Assembly: GCA_030549495.1 (NCBI GenBank)
Contig: JAUIRK010001039.1
Location: forward strand, 1 to 64,000
Direction: 5' to 3'
From: Nectonema munidae
Lineage: Eukaryota > Nematomorpha > Nectonematoida > Nectonematidae
DNA length: 64,000 nucleotides
In this document: positions 12,413 through 24,512 of the stretch, in pieces
Position numbering within the stretch: the first letter of the stretch is position 1
Layout of the letters: each line of letters starts with the position of its first letter
The notes under the pieces: generated by a model
Seen by the model: the letters and a program-made list of their open reading frames with translations, nothing else
Databases searched by the model: none
Told to the model about the DNA's origin: nothing
Translations under genes and position numbers: made by a program

Positions 12413-15400
12413 ATGGAAATATACTCATCATTGTTTCCCAGAGACCTTCTAGAACCTTGTCATCTACAATTTCGAAAAAAAAGACTTTCTCCCAGGTTTA
12501 AAGAAAATATGATTGCCCCTTCATTTAAGCTCTCGAAATCGAAAGAAGTCATCGTTTACAAAATGTCTGAGTTTTACAACTGCAATTTGGAAATCTTCTC
12601 AATACTGAATCTCTGTCTACCAAACGCTTCAAAGGCACTACTATACTTGACTCACTCATCTCTCAAAATTTTGGGTAGGAAAATAAATTCAGAAAGTAGG
12701 TTTCAAAACTTTCCAATGGATTGAACATTTTGCTTCATATATCTTTTTTATTTTTTCATACATGAGGGACCAAAATGTGGAAAAAAGAGATCTTCACCTT
12801 CACAAGTGAATAAAAAAACAAAAAAAACTTTTTTTTAAATTTGCCAATATCTATCATATGCTAGTTGAGAAAGTGGGCTAAAAGTGTTATGAAACACATG
12901 AGAATAACTCCTTATGCCAACAAAAGCGGCTTAGCGCTAAAATGCCCGCAATAATAAGTCTTCGTAAACGAAACTACATGTCTGAAAGAAAAATCAGTAT
13001 CTCTTGTAAAATAGTTTTTCGGGATTAGTTTATGGTGATATTACTACCTTTAATAATAACTGCTAAACATGAAATTTTCGCCATATTTTTCTATTGACGA
13101 AAATATAACGTATGAAGATAAGCTTAAAAATATATGTTTGCTTGCGAAAATAAACCTACGCGAACTTTTTTTAACTCCCACATCGCGCTATTTTCACAAA
13201 TAATAAGTAAATTAATTAAACTATATAAATAATAGTATAAAAATAATTAGTTATTATTAATTAAATAATAATCTTATATAAATATAAAGATTCAGAGATC
13301 TACTCATTTGAAGTTTTTCTAGCAGGAATTTAGATGTCGTTAAATGCAAAACCTCTTTCAAAAACCTTCTAAGACTTAAAGTAATAAAAACTCAGTTTTG
13401 ACATGAATATATATATTTTGGATGGCTGTCTCGTAGACTATGTAAAATTTTCATGTGCTCATTTCTTATAGTAATTTTATTAAAATATTTATTCGATTCA
13501 AAATAATCAAATCATAAATAATAATATAATTAGATTAAAATCAATCAAATCATTCAAAATGGCTTCGAAAATTAGCCTTACATGTATAAAAAATACATTT
13601 TTGCAATTTATTCATGGCAAAATAATGTTAAAAATATGAAAACATTGGTAATTAGGATTCTAAAAGACATAATACAGCTGTCGTATTCTCTGAAGACTTT
13701 TAGCAAAATTGCAAAAAATTTAAATAGATTTCGCCCCCCCCCCCCCCTTATAAGAAATTTTTGGATCTCTTTGTTTTTTAATAATTTATTGAGCAAAAGT
13801 CAAAAACTAAAGTTAGTACGTAGGATTGCCATTTCAGCAATTCATTATAGACAAAATTTGGACAACAACGTTAGCTAATTTTCTCTCAGTGTCAGCTTTT
13901 TCAATTGCGTGTACAGAAAAGTAAGAATTTAAATAAATTTATTATGGTTGAAATTATGTTGGAATGGAGGATAGCGAGGACATCCTTCTTCGTCAGGAAT
14001 CCTGCCCATGAAATCATGGATTCACGCGCAATCATGAATCCTAAAATTTGAACAGGGAATCTTTATCATTTTGCTTGCAATAAGATTGAATATAAATAGT
14101 ACGATACCTTTGGTATCTTATCCGCTTGAGTCCATACCTTCGTTTCTCGGCATCGTGGAGTGGAAGATAAAAAGTTTTCGGATAAAGTAACATTGTTTGT
14201 ATGAAGTTGAGGGAGGAATTATTTTATCATATGGTGAAGCATGGATGCATAAAATATATTCATAATTATAAGAGAGAAAGCGAGATTGTTTTTGGTAAAG
14301 CAATCAATACTGTATTTGATTTATATATTGAAACGTCAGAGACTATATGTTTTCATTCGAAATTTTCAAATACATATATCTCTTAAAAACACCTTCGATT
14401 GGATCTGCCCATTTTAAAAATAAACATATGTGCATAAAAATAAGGAATTAAGAAAGAAAAAAGAAATGACAAATTTCTTATTGGGTTAAATCGTTTAAAT
14501 TTTACCTTCTCCATTTCCTATAAACAGATTAAAAATGATTTGCAAATGCATCTTTGATTATAAATTTAATAGGTTTCAAAAATATCAGGAATTATTTCTT
14601 CAAAGGAGGATGAACAAAAAGAAGTTAAAATTTTATGGAATTGTGATATAAAAATGATTAAATAGCTTTATCTAAATTCAAATCCAACATTTTTCCCACG
14701 TCACAAATTTTTAAATGAAAAAGTTAGTATATGTTTAGTTTTAATCATAAATATGCGAAAAATAATCTTCTATGTCACATACGGTCAAGAACAGAAAATA
14801 TTTAGTGGACAAATCAAAAAATTGAAGGAACAAAAGCCAACTATCTTTTCAAATCAAATAATTTCGCTAAGTACAAAGATGTCGTGATTCGATTAAAAAT
14901 TTCATTACGACGCTGACCAAAGACCCGAACATGCATTCCGCATACTATAGATAGCAATTTCTTGAAATTATTGATTTATATATACAGTAAAACTCAGATA
15001 TAACGGACTCGGATAAATCGAATAATCGATTGGACAAATAGTTTTGCCACGTTTATTTCTTAAATTTTTCTTGTTAAAAATCAGGTATAATGGATCTGGT
15101 ATTAAATATTTTGGATAATTCGTTTGATCCTAATAATAGCAAAAATCAAAAGAGCTCCCTATATGTTAAAGGAATCCATTTTTTCGACAGTTGCTTATAA
15201 AACTTCTCTGTATAGAGATGACCATTTTTCACAATATCTCAAACGAAGTGCCTCGCTCTATCTACATTTCCTTCGATATGACATAAATATTTTGGCAATC
15301 CTAAAGCGAAATATGTTTCGTTTAAAAATCAATTATTTATTGTTATTATTTCTTTAGTAAAATAAATTAGATGAGAAAGCTCGTCCCTTTTAAGTATAAA

Positions 15401-17351
15401 AAAAGGAAAACCAAAAAATTAGCTTAAACTTTAACTTAGCTTAAAATTAATTTTATATATACTTTCCTTTAAAATGATCCTTTGAGTGAATAATTTTGAA
15501 AGTATATCCAAAAGTAGTAATAAAAACAAAATCAATTTCTTTATGTATAGATATTTCATTCAATATTTTAGATACATGCTTCATAGAACCAAGAAACCTC
15601 TAACGATTTGTAATTATGAGTAAAGTGCTGAAGGAAGAATTGTTTGAAATTACAGTTTCAGACTAATGTAAGCATTTAATAACTTCTACTATATATTAAG
15701 TATTTCAAGTTGATAAAGACTTTTATGAAATCCCAAAAAAAATAAGTTTGCTTGAAACGGTTCTTTTTTATTTGTAATTATTTTGGCTTAGAAATTTTTG
15801 GAGCGACGAGAAAAAATTGAAGTAGAAGTAAAATTGATCGCTAAGAAGTGTTGTATTTAAAATGATGTTGCAAAGTGAAAATCAAGGAAATGAAGGTTAA
15901 ATAAGTAAGTTCCGTCCCACGAGAAAACGCTAAATTGTGTAAACACAAATATTAGTAATTTTGAAGCTTTAAATCTTCTACACTAGGGGCATTCTACCGC
16001 ACATATGTGAATGGAAATAATAATCAGAGTGTGTATATAAAAATGTAAAAATGAAGAAGAATATTACCGCCATCATTAAATTATTGTCATTGATGAAAGA
16101 AAAATTTCATTCATCCCAAACCAATTTGATAAAAGTTTTGTGTGTTGGTGGTGGATTGATTCTTATTGGTTGAAATGGACCAATCATTATCGATTATGTA
16201 GAACAATAGAAATTTCCTTTCCCTTTTCTTTGAAAATGTCATTAAAAACATGAGGCACCCTCAATATTTTTTTTGCATCACTTTAAACTGTACACAAAAG
16301 ATTTCAGAATAAAAAGTGCTTTAAAAGTCACCTTGTATAGTTAAAAACAAAATGTCGCATTGGATTCTTAATATATCATTATTAGTTTTAGTTTTCTTTA
16401 TTGCACATAAAAATACACGCTTATAGTATTGGAAGTTTTTTTTAATTTAAGGGTGCTTTCTTCTTTATACTAGTACTTCAAAAAATTGTTGATAATTGAA
16501 ATAATAAAGCCTACTGTATTTATGACCTATTACTGAAAAAAAAGATCTGTGGATAACATAGTTACCATGTTAATTTGAGAAAAAAGTTTTCTGATATTAA
16601 TATTTGAATAAATAAACAAAAATTAAAAAAAAAATTTAATTCAAATTTTCTAGTTTTTTTAAAAAAGTTTTTATTAAAATTTTTTATTAACAATTAGATA
16701 TAAATCTTTGTAAGTTAATTTTTTTAATTAAATTATTAAAATTTTTTGAATTAATTTGTGCATATTAACGCCATCTAAATTCAGTAATTTAATTCCAGCT
16801 TGGGTAAAATTATTAATCTACTAACAGTTTAAAAAAGTAAAGGTATCAAGCTTACTTAAAAATGCTATTCTAATAATTCTATCCACAATTTATTTCTGCT
16901 TTTTGATAGTAATTATAACTATGTAAATAGTATATAAATATTTTACTTTGTAATTTACTCTTTACATAGTGGTAACTTTGCACTATCTATACCCTTTTTT
17001 AGAAAGTAATCGAATTTCGTATTTATCGAAAAAATTAACTTTTCTATTTTTTACTATTCAACTAGGAATAATAGAAATAAAATGGAGATATTGATTTCAA
17101 ATCCCATCATGCAATAAACAAAATTGATCGAGGTTTCTTTGTGGCCGAATCACAAAACTGAAGCCCTATTTTGAATCCCTGTTAAAAATATACTTTATTC
17201 ATTTTTGATATTCCTGAATCGATTAAATTGCTTCCACTCGCCCAGGCAAAAGCTACGGAGCTTCGAAGAAGAAGACCCATTCTTCTTTTTAGTGAGTCTA
17301 AAAACATTTGAGATGCATCCCCCTCCCCACCTTTGCCAAGAATCTAGTGCG
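12413..17351. other. No gene recognised; poly-C run and pogo-like terminus fragment
   Basis: Open frames of up to 103 codons (12413-12724) show no family I recognise. A run of 14 C residues lies at 13734-13747. At 14992-15040 the sequence CAGTAAAACTCAGATATAAC followed by GGACTCGGATAAATCG resembles a Tigger/pogo terminal repeat and is probably a decayed MITE end. The rest is AT-rich and featureless to me. Confidence 0.4.
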
Positions 17352-17478
<127 letters not shown>

Positions 17479-17885
17479 GAGAAATGAAAAATGCAACGAT
17501 TTCCAAGTTTAAATCAAATCTATTTCTTTTGTTTGATGCAATAAATAATTGATGCTTCAGTCGTCATTGATTAATAATAAGCATGGCTGTAGGTAGAGAG
17601 ACTAAGGAAAAATATGAGTTCATATGCAGGGAATATTTTTCTATGCCTTCATTGAAGGAATTGTTATTATCAAATTCTACGATAACGCAACCTTCTGCTC
17701 TTCCATTCTTCATGAGATTACATTTTTAGTGAAATGGGATCTATTCTAGGCATCACGCAGATGCTATACAACAAGGCATTCTTTTGAAATTTCAACTTAT
17801 CGTATGCCTGCGCAATAAGCGAAAAGCATTTCACAAAACTCTGTATCCCCGCTGAAGCCATAACTTTCAGACTGCTTCTGTTCGC

Positions 17886-18935
17886 ATGTTGCGATACTAT
17901 CCTCTTGATACGAGCTCTCATTCGGACGCCTGCATGAATCTTCTGATGTTGCAGAGGAGCAGTTTTAAGTTCGTGTACAACATGCTCATAATTCCGCTCA
18001 TTTGTGTACTCGGCTTTATCCTGAACTTCTTCTCCCTCTTCGCCTTCCACCGATTGAAGAAGCGGGATCCTTCGTACAAATTCTTTCTCTATGCCTGCTA
18101 CTCGAGCATGTGTTTGTGCGTATTTTACTTCGTAAATGTTTTCCTTGCCACTTTGTTTTTGTCTCACGGCCACCCATATGTTTACTCCAAAGCCTGGGCA
18201 TTTTTTTCTTCCGAAATATACTGGGTCTTGGTGAAAACTTTCAAAACTACCTTCTTTTTCTTCCTCTTGGTGAACATTGTGAATAAGTATATTCTGATAT
18301 TTGACCACAACAAATTCATCATATGGCAACACAGCAGAATTTTCAAAGTGATTCCCATGATCATCGTAGTATTGACCCTCCTCATTAACATTCCAAACTT
18401 TTTTTGGTATACCACCCAAGATTTGCATTGTTCTAGCATAAACCAAACCCTCTATTACCCAACAATCTCCCTTTTCTTCAACACCCCCTTCAAAGTTTAT
18501 GAAACGATCAGAGAACTGTTGATCAGGATTTTACCTGGACTCGCCACGATGAGTATGCTTCCAAAAATCATCAAGCAAAGTCTGAAGGTACGCAAAAACT
18601 TGCTTCACATGCAAGTTGAATCCACTAATCGCCATCAGAGTATCGTTGTTCCCAGCACGCACAAGATGAGCATTCCCCTGATCCACATCTTCATCTTCTC
18701 CCTCGCGTGCTCCATCTTCACCCTGATCTTGCTTCTCACCGGCATCTGCACCACTCTGCATACCTTCTTCCGAACAGATGATCCTAACAATTTGGCTTAC
18801 GATCGCATCGAAGATGTGACTTACTTCTCTTCACTCATCGAAAGTATTTTTACGACCCTTTTTTTCTATCTGTATCTGCCAGGGGATCATCTGTACTCCA
18901 AAGAATTGCTCAAGGTCCTCAAAATGGCGAAATAG
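17886..18935 (+). CDS. Divergent seven-transmembrane (GPCR-like) receptor, intronless
   Basis: A 349-residue open frame with seven well-spaced hydrophobic segments at about residues 31-54, 66-92, 110-138, 152-173, 204-227, 252-280 and 302-320. This is the topology and length of a small class-A-like G-protein-coupled receptor at the cell surface. TM1 carries GFILNFFSL, the usual LN pair, and TM5 has a proline (RILPGLA). Hallmarks of ordinary rhodopsin-type receptors are missing: no DRY after TM3 (VNKYILIF instead), no CWxP in TM6, and TM7 reads TLFFYLYLPG rather than NPxxY. A lineage-specific chemosensory or peptide receptor is therefore likelier than a conserved amine receptor; the ligand cannot be told. 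The frame is visibly richer in G+C than its flanks, which argues that it is maintained. Start is the first ATG of the frame. A polyadenylation signal follows at 19030. Confidence 0.78.
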   Translation: MLRYYPLDTSSHSDACMNLLMLQRSSFKFVYNMLIIPLICVLGFILNFFSLFAFHRLKKRDPSYKFFLYACYSSMCLCVFYFVNVFLATLFLSHGHPYVYSKAWAFFSSEIYWVLVKTFKTTFFFFLLVNIVNKYILIFDHNKFIIWQHSRIFKVIPMIIVVLTLLINIPNFFWYTTQDLHCSSINQTLYYPTISLFFNTPFKVYETIRELLIRILPGLATMSMLPKIIKQSLKVRKNLLHMQVESTNRHQSIVVPSTHKMSIPLIHIFIFSLACSIFTLILLLTGICTTLHTFFRTDDPNNLAYDRIEDVTYFSSLIESIFTTLFFYLYLPGDHLYSKELLKVLKMAK

Positions 18936-19029
18936 CATCACTACGAAGAAAGAAAAGTCACCTTTGCTTGCACACCTTTTCTTCGATTTGGTCAACGCTG
19001 TCTGACACTCACTCGGATTTTAATTTGCC

Positions 19030-19035
19030 AATAAA
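19030..19035 (+). promoter_or_regulatory. AATAAA polyadenylation signal of the receptor gene
   Basis: AATAAA lies about 95 bp after the receptor stop codon, followed by a T/C-rich stretch, as expected for a short 3' UTR. Confidence 0.6.
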
Positions 19036-20171
19036 CTTTTCATTCTCCTGTTCCATCATATCAGTAATTTATGTTCTTTAGCAAACCCCTATCTGTTAAA
19101 ATTTAAAGCTAAACAGATCATTTTACCATTTGTACATTTTTTATAATATTTGTTTTTCTTCGAACCCATAAAAATCATTTTTTAACACAATTTCAAATGT
19201 TTGTTAAATTTATTAAATTTTAAATTAAAAAAAAAAGTTGAAAAAAAACTTGTTAACTTTGCCATTTTTAATTTTATAAGGGTTATTATTCAATTACTTT
19301 TTCAGCTGAACAAGGTGACTTTGATGCATCCATAACTACAATAAATGTCATGGTGGATGCATGAATGAATCAGAGGCGAGATAATAGTTAAGAAATAAAT
19401 CAATTAAATTTGATTTATAGTGAGTACGAGATAAAAAATTTTGTGGATCAGCCGTTTCTGCGGATGTGTATATCCGAAGAATCTCTAGACTTAATCCAAA
19501 TCCTTTGAAAAAGTGCTGTTTTTCGATGTATAAAATATGAATGCTTCTGAATATTTTTAGATATATTTATTTTTGATTTTTGAGCGTGAAATTTAATTAA
19601 GCAGGAAACTATAATTCTTTATTTTACGAAAAATTTGAGTCAGAAATATGGAAGAATTTATGGAAGAATTTTTATGATAAATGCATTTGAATCGCCTTTT
19701 CTGAGCTGCATCCTCTTGAATCCCCTCATTTTAATCATGATTTTTCGATCTTCAGAATTTTATTTTTTATTACCGCTTGTTAGTTAGTTCTAGTAATCTT
19801 TGGATAAGGAGTCATTAGTTAGTAGGTTAATCATTCACCGAAATTTGGCTAACGAAAAATTACTTTTCAAAAACATCACTTGACCAAGTGTCCAACATGT
19901 CTATCAACTCATTGTCCGTTTGTGAAATGCCATAGTATTATTTAGCATGTGAATGTTATTCAAAGAGGTTTTATTGAAGTGGATCCAAATGCATTTAACT
20001 AAAGAACATAAAAACTTCGACAAACTGTAAAAAAAGGAACAGTTGGATTTTTAGCAGTTTCACAATAATACAATAGTAATGGGAAATGCCTGGCAACACA
20101 GCGCATTTATTGCTGTAGGTTCGGTAGCGCTCGGTTTGCGTACGACAATTACTCTTGTTTAAAAAAAATGT
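19036..20171. other. No gene seen
   Basis: AT-rich intergenic DNA between the receptor gene and the piggyBac left end. No conserved coding signal on either strand. Confidence 0.45.
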
Positions 20172-20188
20172 CCCTGAATTTTGCCAGT

Positions 20189-20544
20189 GTTGCAAAAATG
20201 CAACACCGTTTTAAGCCATAATACATTCAAGAAGCACACAATTTTTGTAATTCAAAAATTAAAAATATGTATTTAGAAGTATGTTTCTTGAATATGAAGT
20301 ATTTAATATGCTTTTCAAAGGGGCACCAACCACTGAAATAAATTGCTTTTTTATTTGAATTTTTGAAATCTCGAGATTCTAAATCAAATTATGATTTTCT
20401 GGAAAACTTTTCTTTGGTTTTTATGGAAACTAAAGTAAAGTGTTGCTAATAGTTGAAACATTTTATATATGAAAAACTTTTATTGAATATTTTGATTTAT
20501 CACATTAACTTTTCTTTTGTTTTATTGTGTTGCATTAATGCAAC
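20189..20544. repeat. Left pair of 16-bp palindromes of PB1
   Basis: GTTGCAAAAATGCAAC at 20189-20204 and GTTGCATTAATGCAAC at 20529-20544. They mirror the pair at the right end. Inner and outer terminal repeats are a known feature of piggyBac, so these are probable transposase-recognition sites (inference). Confidence 0.7.
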
Positions 20545-21500
20545 AGTGGATATTAGTGTGTACAAAAAAGTGTATGCTGAAAAAATAAGCTTCTCATGTT
20601 ATTTTTCGAATATTTACAGACTATTATTTGATCATATGATATAATCTATGTATGCATCTTTGTATCGCACAATTTTTTGATCAATATAAGTGCATGCATT
20701 CAACATGCACTACATTCATTCAAACATGACACGCATAACTTTGTTTACAGTACAATAAAGGCATGCATTCATACAATTTTTTATCGTATATATGTTCATC
20801 TTACAATACATTTTTCCATGTGTCAAACATAAGCAAAAATTTGGTGCATGCTAACAATAACTCAGATGTTATTTCCGTTTTTTAACAAAAATTCATGAAT
20901 TATAAATTACGTTGCTTTTCCGGTCCAAAATTTTTATATATACAGTCGAACCTCGATATAACGAACCTTGTTATAACGAAATTTTCGATATAACGAAACA
21001 TTCACTAGTTCCCTTGACCTTGATGTCTCTTATAGGAAAAATCACTTCATTATAACGAACTTCAACATATCAAAATCCTCAATATAACGAAATGTAATCA
21101 CGAACTTTTTGTTGGTATTACATACATGTGCTTAGATTTATTCATCATATCTCTGTCCATTATGTTAGAAAATCTTTCAATATGTTTTTAGCTGTCTCTC
21201 TCCCTTTCTTTTTGTTCAGTATCTCTCAACACGTTCTCTAATGTCTATATCATTTTTATCATAAAGCTTTGATTTCTCTGTTTAGTTTGTCACCATTTCT
21301 CAATCATTTTCAACTAAGCTCTGCCACTCTCTTTTCACCATCTGTTAGAAATTTTGCTTCGTCATTTAAATTTTACATAATCATTGTCAACTTACTTCAT
21401 TATTATAAATTCTGTACTTCTTTTATCTTCCAACATTGAAAATTGCAAGTTAATTTATTTTTTCTCTCACTCTAGAAAATTTCATCAAACTTAATTTTTA

Positions 21501-21857
21501 ATGAGTAAAGTACCACCACAAAAACGAAAGCAATTTAACATTTCTGAAAAGAAAAGTATTCTTAATGAACTTGAAAAAAACAATTTCAAAAAAATAAAAT
21601 TGCTAAAAAAATACAACATCAGTTGTTCAACTTTATCCACTTTTATTAAAAACAAAGACAAAATTTTCAATTTTTCTTCTACCAATGCTTCAAAAAGAAG
21701 AACAACTAAAGCACAATTTGAAAGTGTTGATAAAGCAACATATGATTGGTTTTTGGAAGCTAGAGCAGAAGGTATTCCTTTAAGTGGCCCTCTTATTTGT
21801 GAAAAGGCAAGGTTTTTTGCTGAAAAGTTCAATTTAGCAAATTTTAACCCTATTAGT
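21501..21857 (+). pseudogene. Tigger transposase, N-terminal DNA-binding part
   Basis: The frame starts MSKVPPQKRKQFNISEKKSI and contains a psq-like helix-turn-helix (KLLKKYNISCSTLSTFIKNK) followed by a CENP-B-type DNA-binding domain with WFLEARAEGIPLSGPLICEK and FFAEKFNLANF. About 115 residues are recognisable. The next expected residues of the family (a GWLxRFKxRH-like stretch, then the DDE core) are not present: the reading frame runs into a GC-rich hairpin at 21852-21888 and then into foreign repeat sequence. The ATG at 21501 fits the usual start of Tigger proteins. Confidence 0.9.
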
Positions 21858-23574
21858 GCTGGGGGGCGTAAAACGCCCCCCTTCACTAAAAAATTAATTG
21901 TAGAAAATTGGCTGAATCATCATATCCTTTCAAATTTTGTGACTTTTCCTAAAATCGCTAGCTGCATCTTTTGAAACCATTTTCATGGTAGTTGAATGAC
22001 CCCTTCATGTCCAAAACTGTCGATCAATATCAAAAATTAAAATTTTTCAGCAAAATTTTGACATTATCTGTACTTAACCTTATAACTTAGGATCTATATT
22101 ATATAATACTCTGAAAATTTATAATTATATACAGTTTGGAACGCATAACACTTTATATATTTAATTTTTTCAATAATCATGGCTACTTTTTAGAAAATGT
22201 CAATCAAAATTTTGATTGTCAAAAATATACCTTCAAATTTTACATAAAATATAAGTTTTTATACTAAATCGGTCATGCTGTTTTCATTTCTGGACTCATT
22301 TTTTACATTTAGGATTTGAAAATACCTAAAAGTATTAATCATATTTGCGGTTTACTTCTGAAAATTATCTCCAAAAACATTCCTTCACATTTTACATAAA
22401 ATATATGTGTTATACTAAATACGCTCTGGACTAATTTTTTACGTTTAGGATCTGGAAATACCTATAAGTGTTAATCAAATTTGCGGTTTACTTCTAAAAA
22501 TTATCTCCAAAAACATTCATTCAAATTTTACAATAAAATATATGTTTTTATACCAAATCAACCATGCTGTTTTCATTTCTGAACTCATTTTTCAAATTTA
22601 CCGGTTTTAAAATATCAGTCAAAATTTGCGGTTTACTTCTAAAAGCTATCTCCAAAAATATTCTCTCAATTTTACATGAAATATTTGTTTTTATACCAAA
22701 TCGATCATGCTGTTTTCATTTCTGAACTCATTTTTTACATTTAGGATTTGAAAATACCTATAAGTATTTGCGGTTACTTCTGAAAATTGTCGCCAAAAAT
22801 ATTTTCTTGAAATATATGTTTTTATACCAAATCAATCATGCTGTTTTCATTTCTAAACTCATTTTTTACATTTAGGATGTGAAAATAGCTATAAGTGTTA
22901 ATCAAATTTGCGGTTTACTTCTAAAAATTGTCTCCAAAAACATTCTTTCAAATTTTACAATTAAATATATGTTTTTATACCAAATCAATCATGCTAGTTT
23001 CATTTATGGACTCAATTATTGCAGTTTGAATTTGAAAATACATATAAGTCAATTAAATTTGCGTTTAGTTCTAAAATTTGTTTTTATAGCAAATAGATCA
23101 TGATGATTTCATTTCTGAACACAGTTTTCGCATTTAGAGGTTTTACTGCTAGTGTCAATCAAATTTGCGGTTTATGTCTGAAAACTATATCCCAAATATT
23201 CTCTCTAATTTTACATGAAATATATGTTTTTATACCAATTCGACCATGATATTTTTTATTTCTGAAATCATTTTTTGCAATTAGAGGTTTTAAATGTCTG
23301 AAAGTGTCAATCAAATTTTCGATTTACGTCTTTGTCTACAGAAATATTTTTGAAATTTAAATAAAATATCTGTTTTTATGCCAAATTGAAGATGCTGCTT
23401 TTATTTTTGGACTCAGGTTTGGCATTTATGATTTTAAAATATCTGGAAGCTTGAATCAGATTTGCGGTTTACTTCTAGATACTGTCTTCAAAAATATTTT
23501 CAAAAAAATAAAATATCTGTTTTATACCAAATCGACTATTATGAAAACTATTCATATATTATGAATACAACTCA
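21852..23574 (-). mobile_element. Helitron-like (HINE/pearl-like) tandem-repeat insert inside Tigger
   Basis: At the left boundary is a strong hairpin, TTAGTGCTGGGGGGCGT pairing with ACGCCCCCCTTCACTAA. Read on the minus strand it ends hairpin-AGCA-CTAA followed by T, which is the layout of a Helitron 3' end (hairpin, short spacer, CTRR, host T). The middle is a tandem array of about 145-bp units, and near the right boundary lies a short palindrome (TATTCATATATTATGAATA, about 23550). Non-autonomous Helitron relatives of the HINE/DINE-1/pearl type are known to carry central repeats of about 150 bp and terminal palindromes. No Rep/helicase is present. Some Tigger coding sequence is also missing, so the junctions are not a clean insertion. 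The right end is approximate. Confidence 0.5.
22190..23535. repeat. Tandem array of about 145-bp units, 9-10 degenerate copies
   Basis: The phrase TTTGCGGTTTACTTCT and its variants recurs near 22345, 22482, 22626, 22769, 22909, 23059, 23165, 23313 and 23462, giving spacings mostly of 137-150 bp with one of about 106. Each unit also holds TGCTGTTTTCATTTCTG, a TTTTTACATTTAGG segment and ATATATGTTTTTATACCAAA. Units differ by point changes and small indels, so the array is old. It has no coding capacity. Confidence 0.9.
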
Positions 23575-23577
23575 AAG

Positions 23578-24262
23578 TCGTGGATGACAAACTCGATTTT
23601 TTGTCACTGGATAAGTAAATTAAACAATATAATGAAATTAAAGAAGAGAAAAATTGTTTTATTATTGGACAACTGCACAGCTCATAAAAATATACCACTT
23701 TATTCCAATATTTGAATAGAATATTTACCAGCCAATTCTACCGCTTTGATTCAGCCTCTGGATCAAGGCATAATTAGATGTTTCAAAGCCAAGTACAGAG
23801 CAAACCTTGTCAGATATTTTCTGTCAAATGAGGAGAAGCCAAACTTCTCACTTAACATTCTTCAAGCTCTGCATTTATCAGTTTCTTCATGGAACGCTGT
23901 TGATTCATCAATTGTTGCCAATTGCTTCAAGAAATGCGGATTTGCGCTCGATCAAGTTTTTGATTCAGAATGTGATTCTGAAGTTCTATACTCTGAAGAA
24001 ACATTGCGTACACTTTATTTAGAGAATAGTTTAAATGAAAAAGAAATTGACGAGTTCATCTGAAGAAGCTGAAAAAAGCAATCTCACTTTAACTGAAGCT
24101 AAAGCAATTACAGCTAAACTTTATCAATATTTGTTGAGAAGAGAAGATTTACCTTCAGAAATTGTTAGGAGTAGCATTTCGATTTGCGAGTTCCTAGAAA
24201 ATCTGCACTCTAAAGCATATAAGCAGAAGAAAATAACGCATTATTTCCATTCACATACATAA
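23578..24262 (+). pseudogene. Tigger transposase, C-terminal catalytic part, broken
   Basis: Reading starts SWMTNSIFCHWISKL, then IVLLLDNCTAHKN (second catalytic aspartate) and LPANSTALIQPLDQGIIRCF (third acidic motif), followed by the family's C-terminal helical region and LLRREDLPSEIVRS. There is one in-frame stop at 23713-23715 and a frame change near 24035-24060. The segment that should carry the first aspartate (normally about 150 residues upstream of WMT) is missing, replaced by the repeat block to the left. Confidence 0.92.
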
Positions 24263-24512
24263 ACTTTCATAGCATCATTTTCATAATACAAATAAACGAT
24301 TTTACCGCATGTACTTTTTCAAATTATTGTAACCTCATTTTAACGAAAAAATAATAAAAGCCTTTGTAATTTCGTTATATAAAGATTTCTTATAACGAAG
24401 TCTCAATATAACGAAAAAATATTGGGGTCCGTAGGATTTTGTTATATTGAGGTTCGACTGTAGTACACATTTGTGTTTGTTTCCTTTATCATTATTTCAA
24501 GTTTTTTTCATT

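Larger units (their letters stand above)
20943..24460 (+). mobile_element. Tigger/pogo element with TA duplication, inserted in PB1
   Basis: Termini are inverted repeats: CAGTCGAACCTCGATATAAC at 20943 and GTTATATTGAGGTTCGACTG ending at 24460. TA flanks both sides (20941-20942 and 24461-24462), the target duplication of the Tc1/mariner-pogo group. The subterminal regions repeat TATAACGAA motifs. The transposase is split into N- and C-terminal parts by a tandem-repeat block, and the part holding the first catalytic aspartate is absent. This copy cannot encode an active enzyme. Confidence 0.95.

Noticed and set aside
12413-12724. 103-codon plus-strand open frame
   Set aside because: No motif, no compositional difference from flanks and no splice context; length can arise by chance.
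17718-18446. 242-codon open frame antisense to the receptor
   Set aside because: It is a shadow of the receptor gene; the plus-strand frame has seven clean hydrophobic helices while this one has no recognisable domain.
22190-23535. Tandem array as a CRISPR array or piRNA cluster
   Set aside because: Units of about 145 bp are contiguous with no spacers, and the host is a eukaryote; nothing in the sequence indicates a piRNA source.
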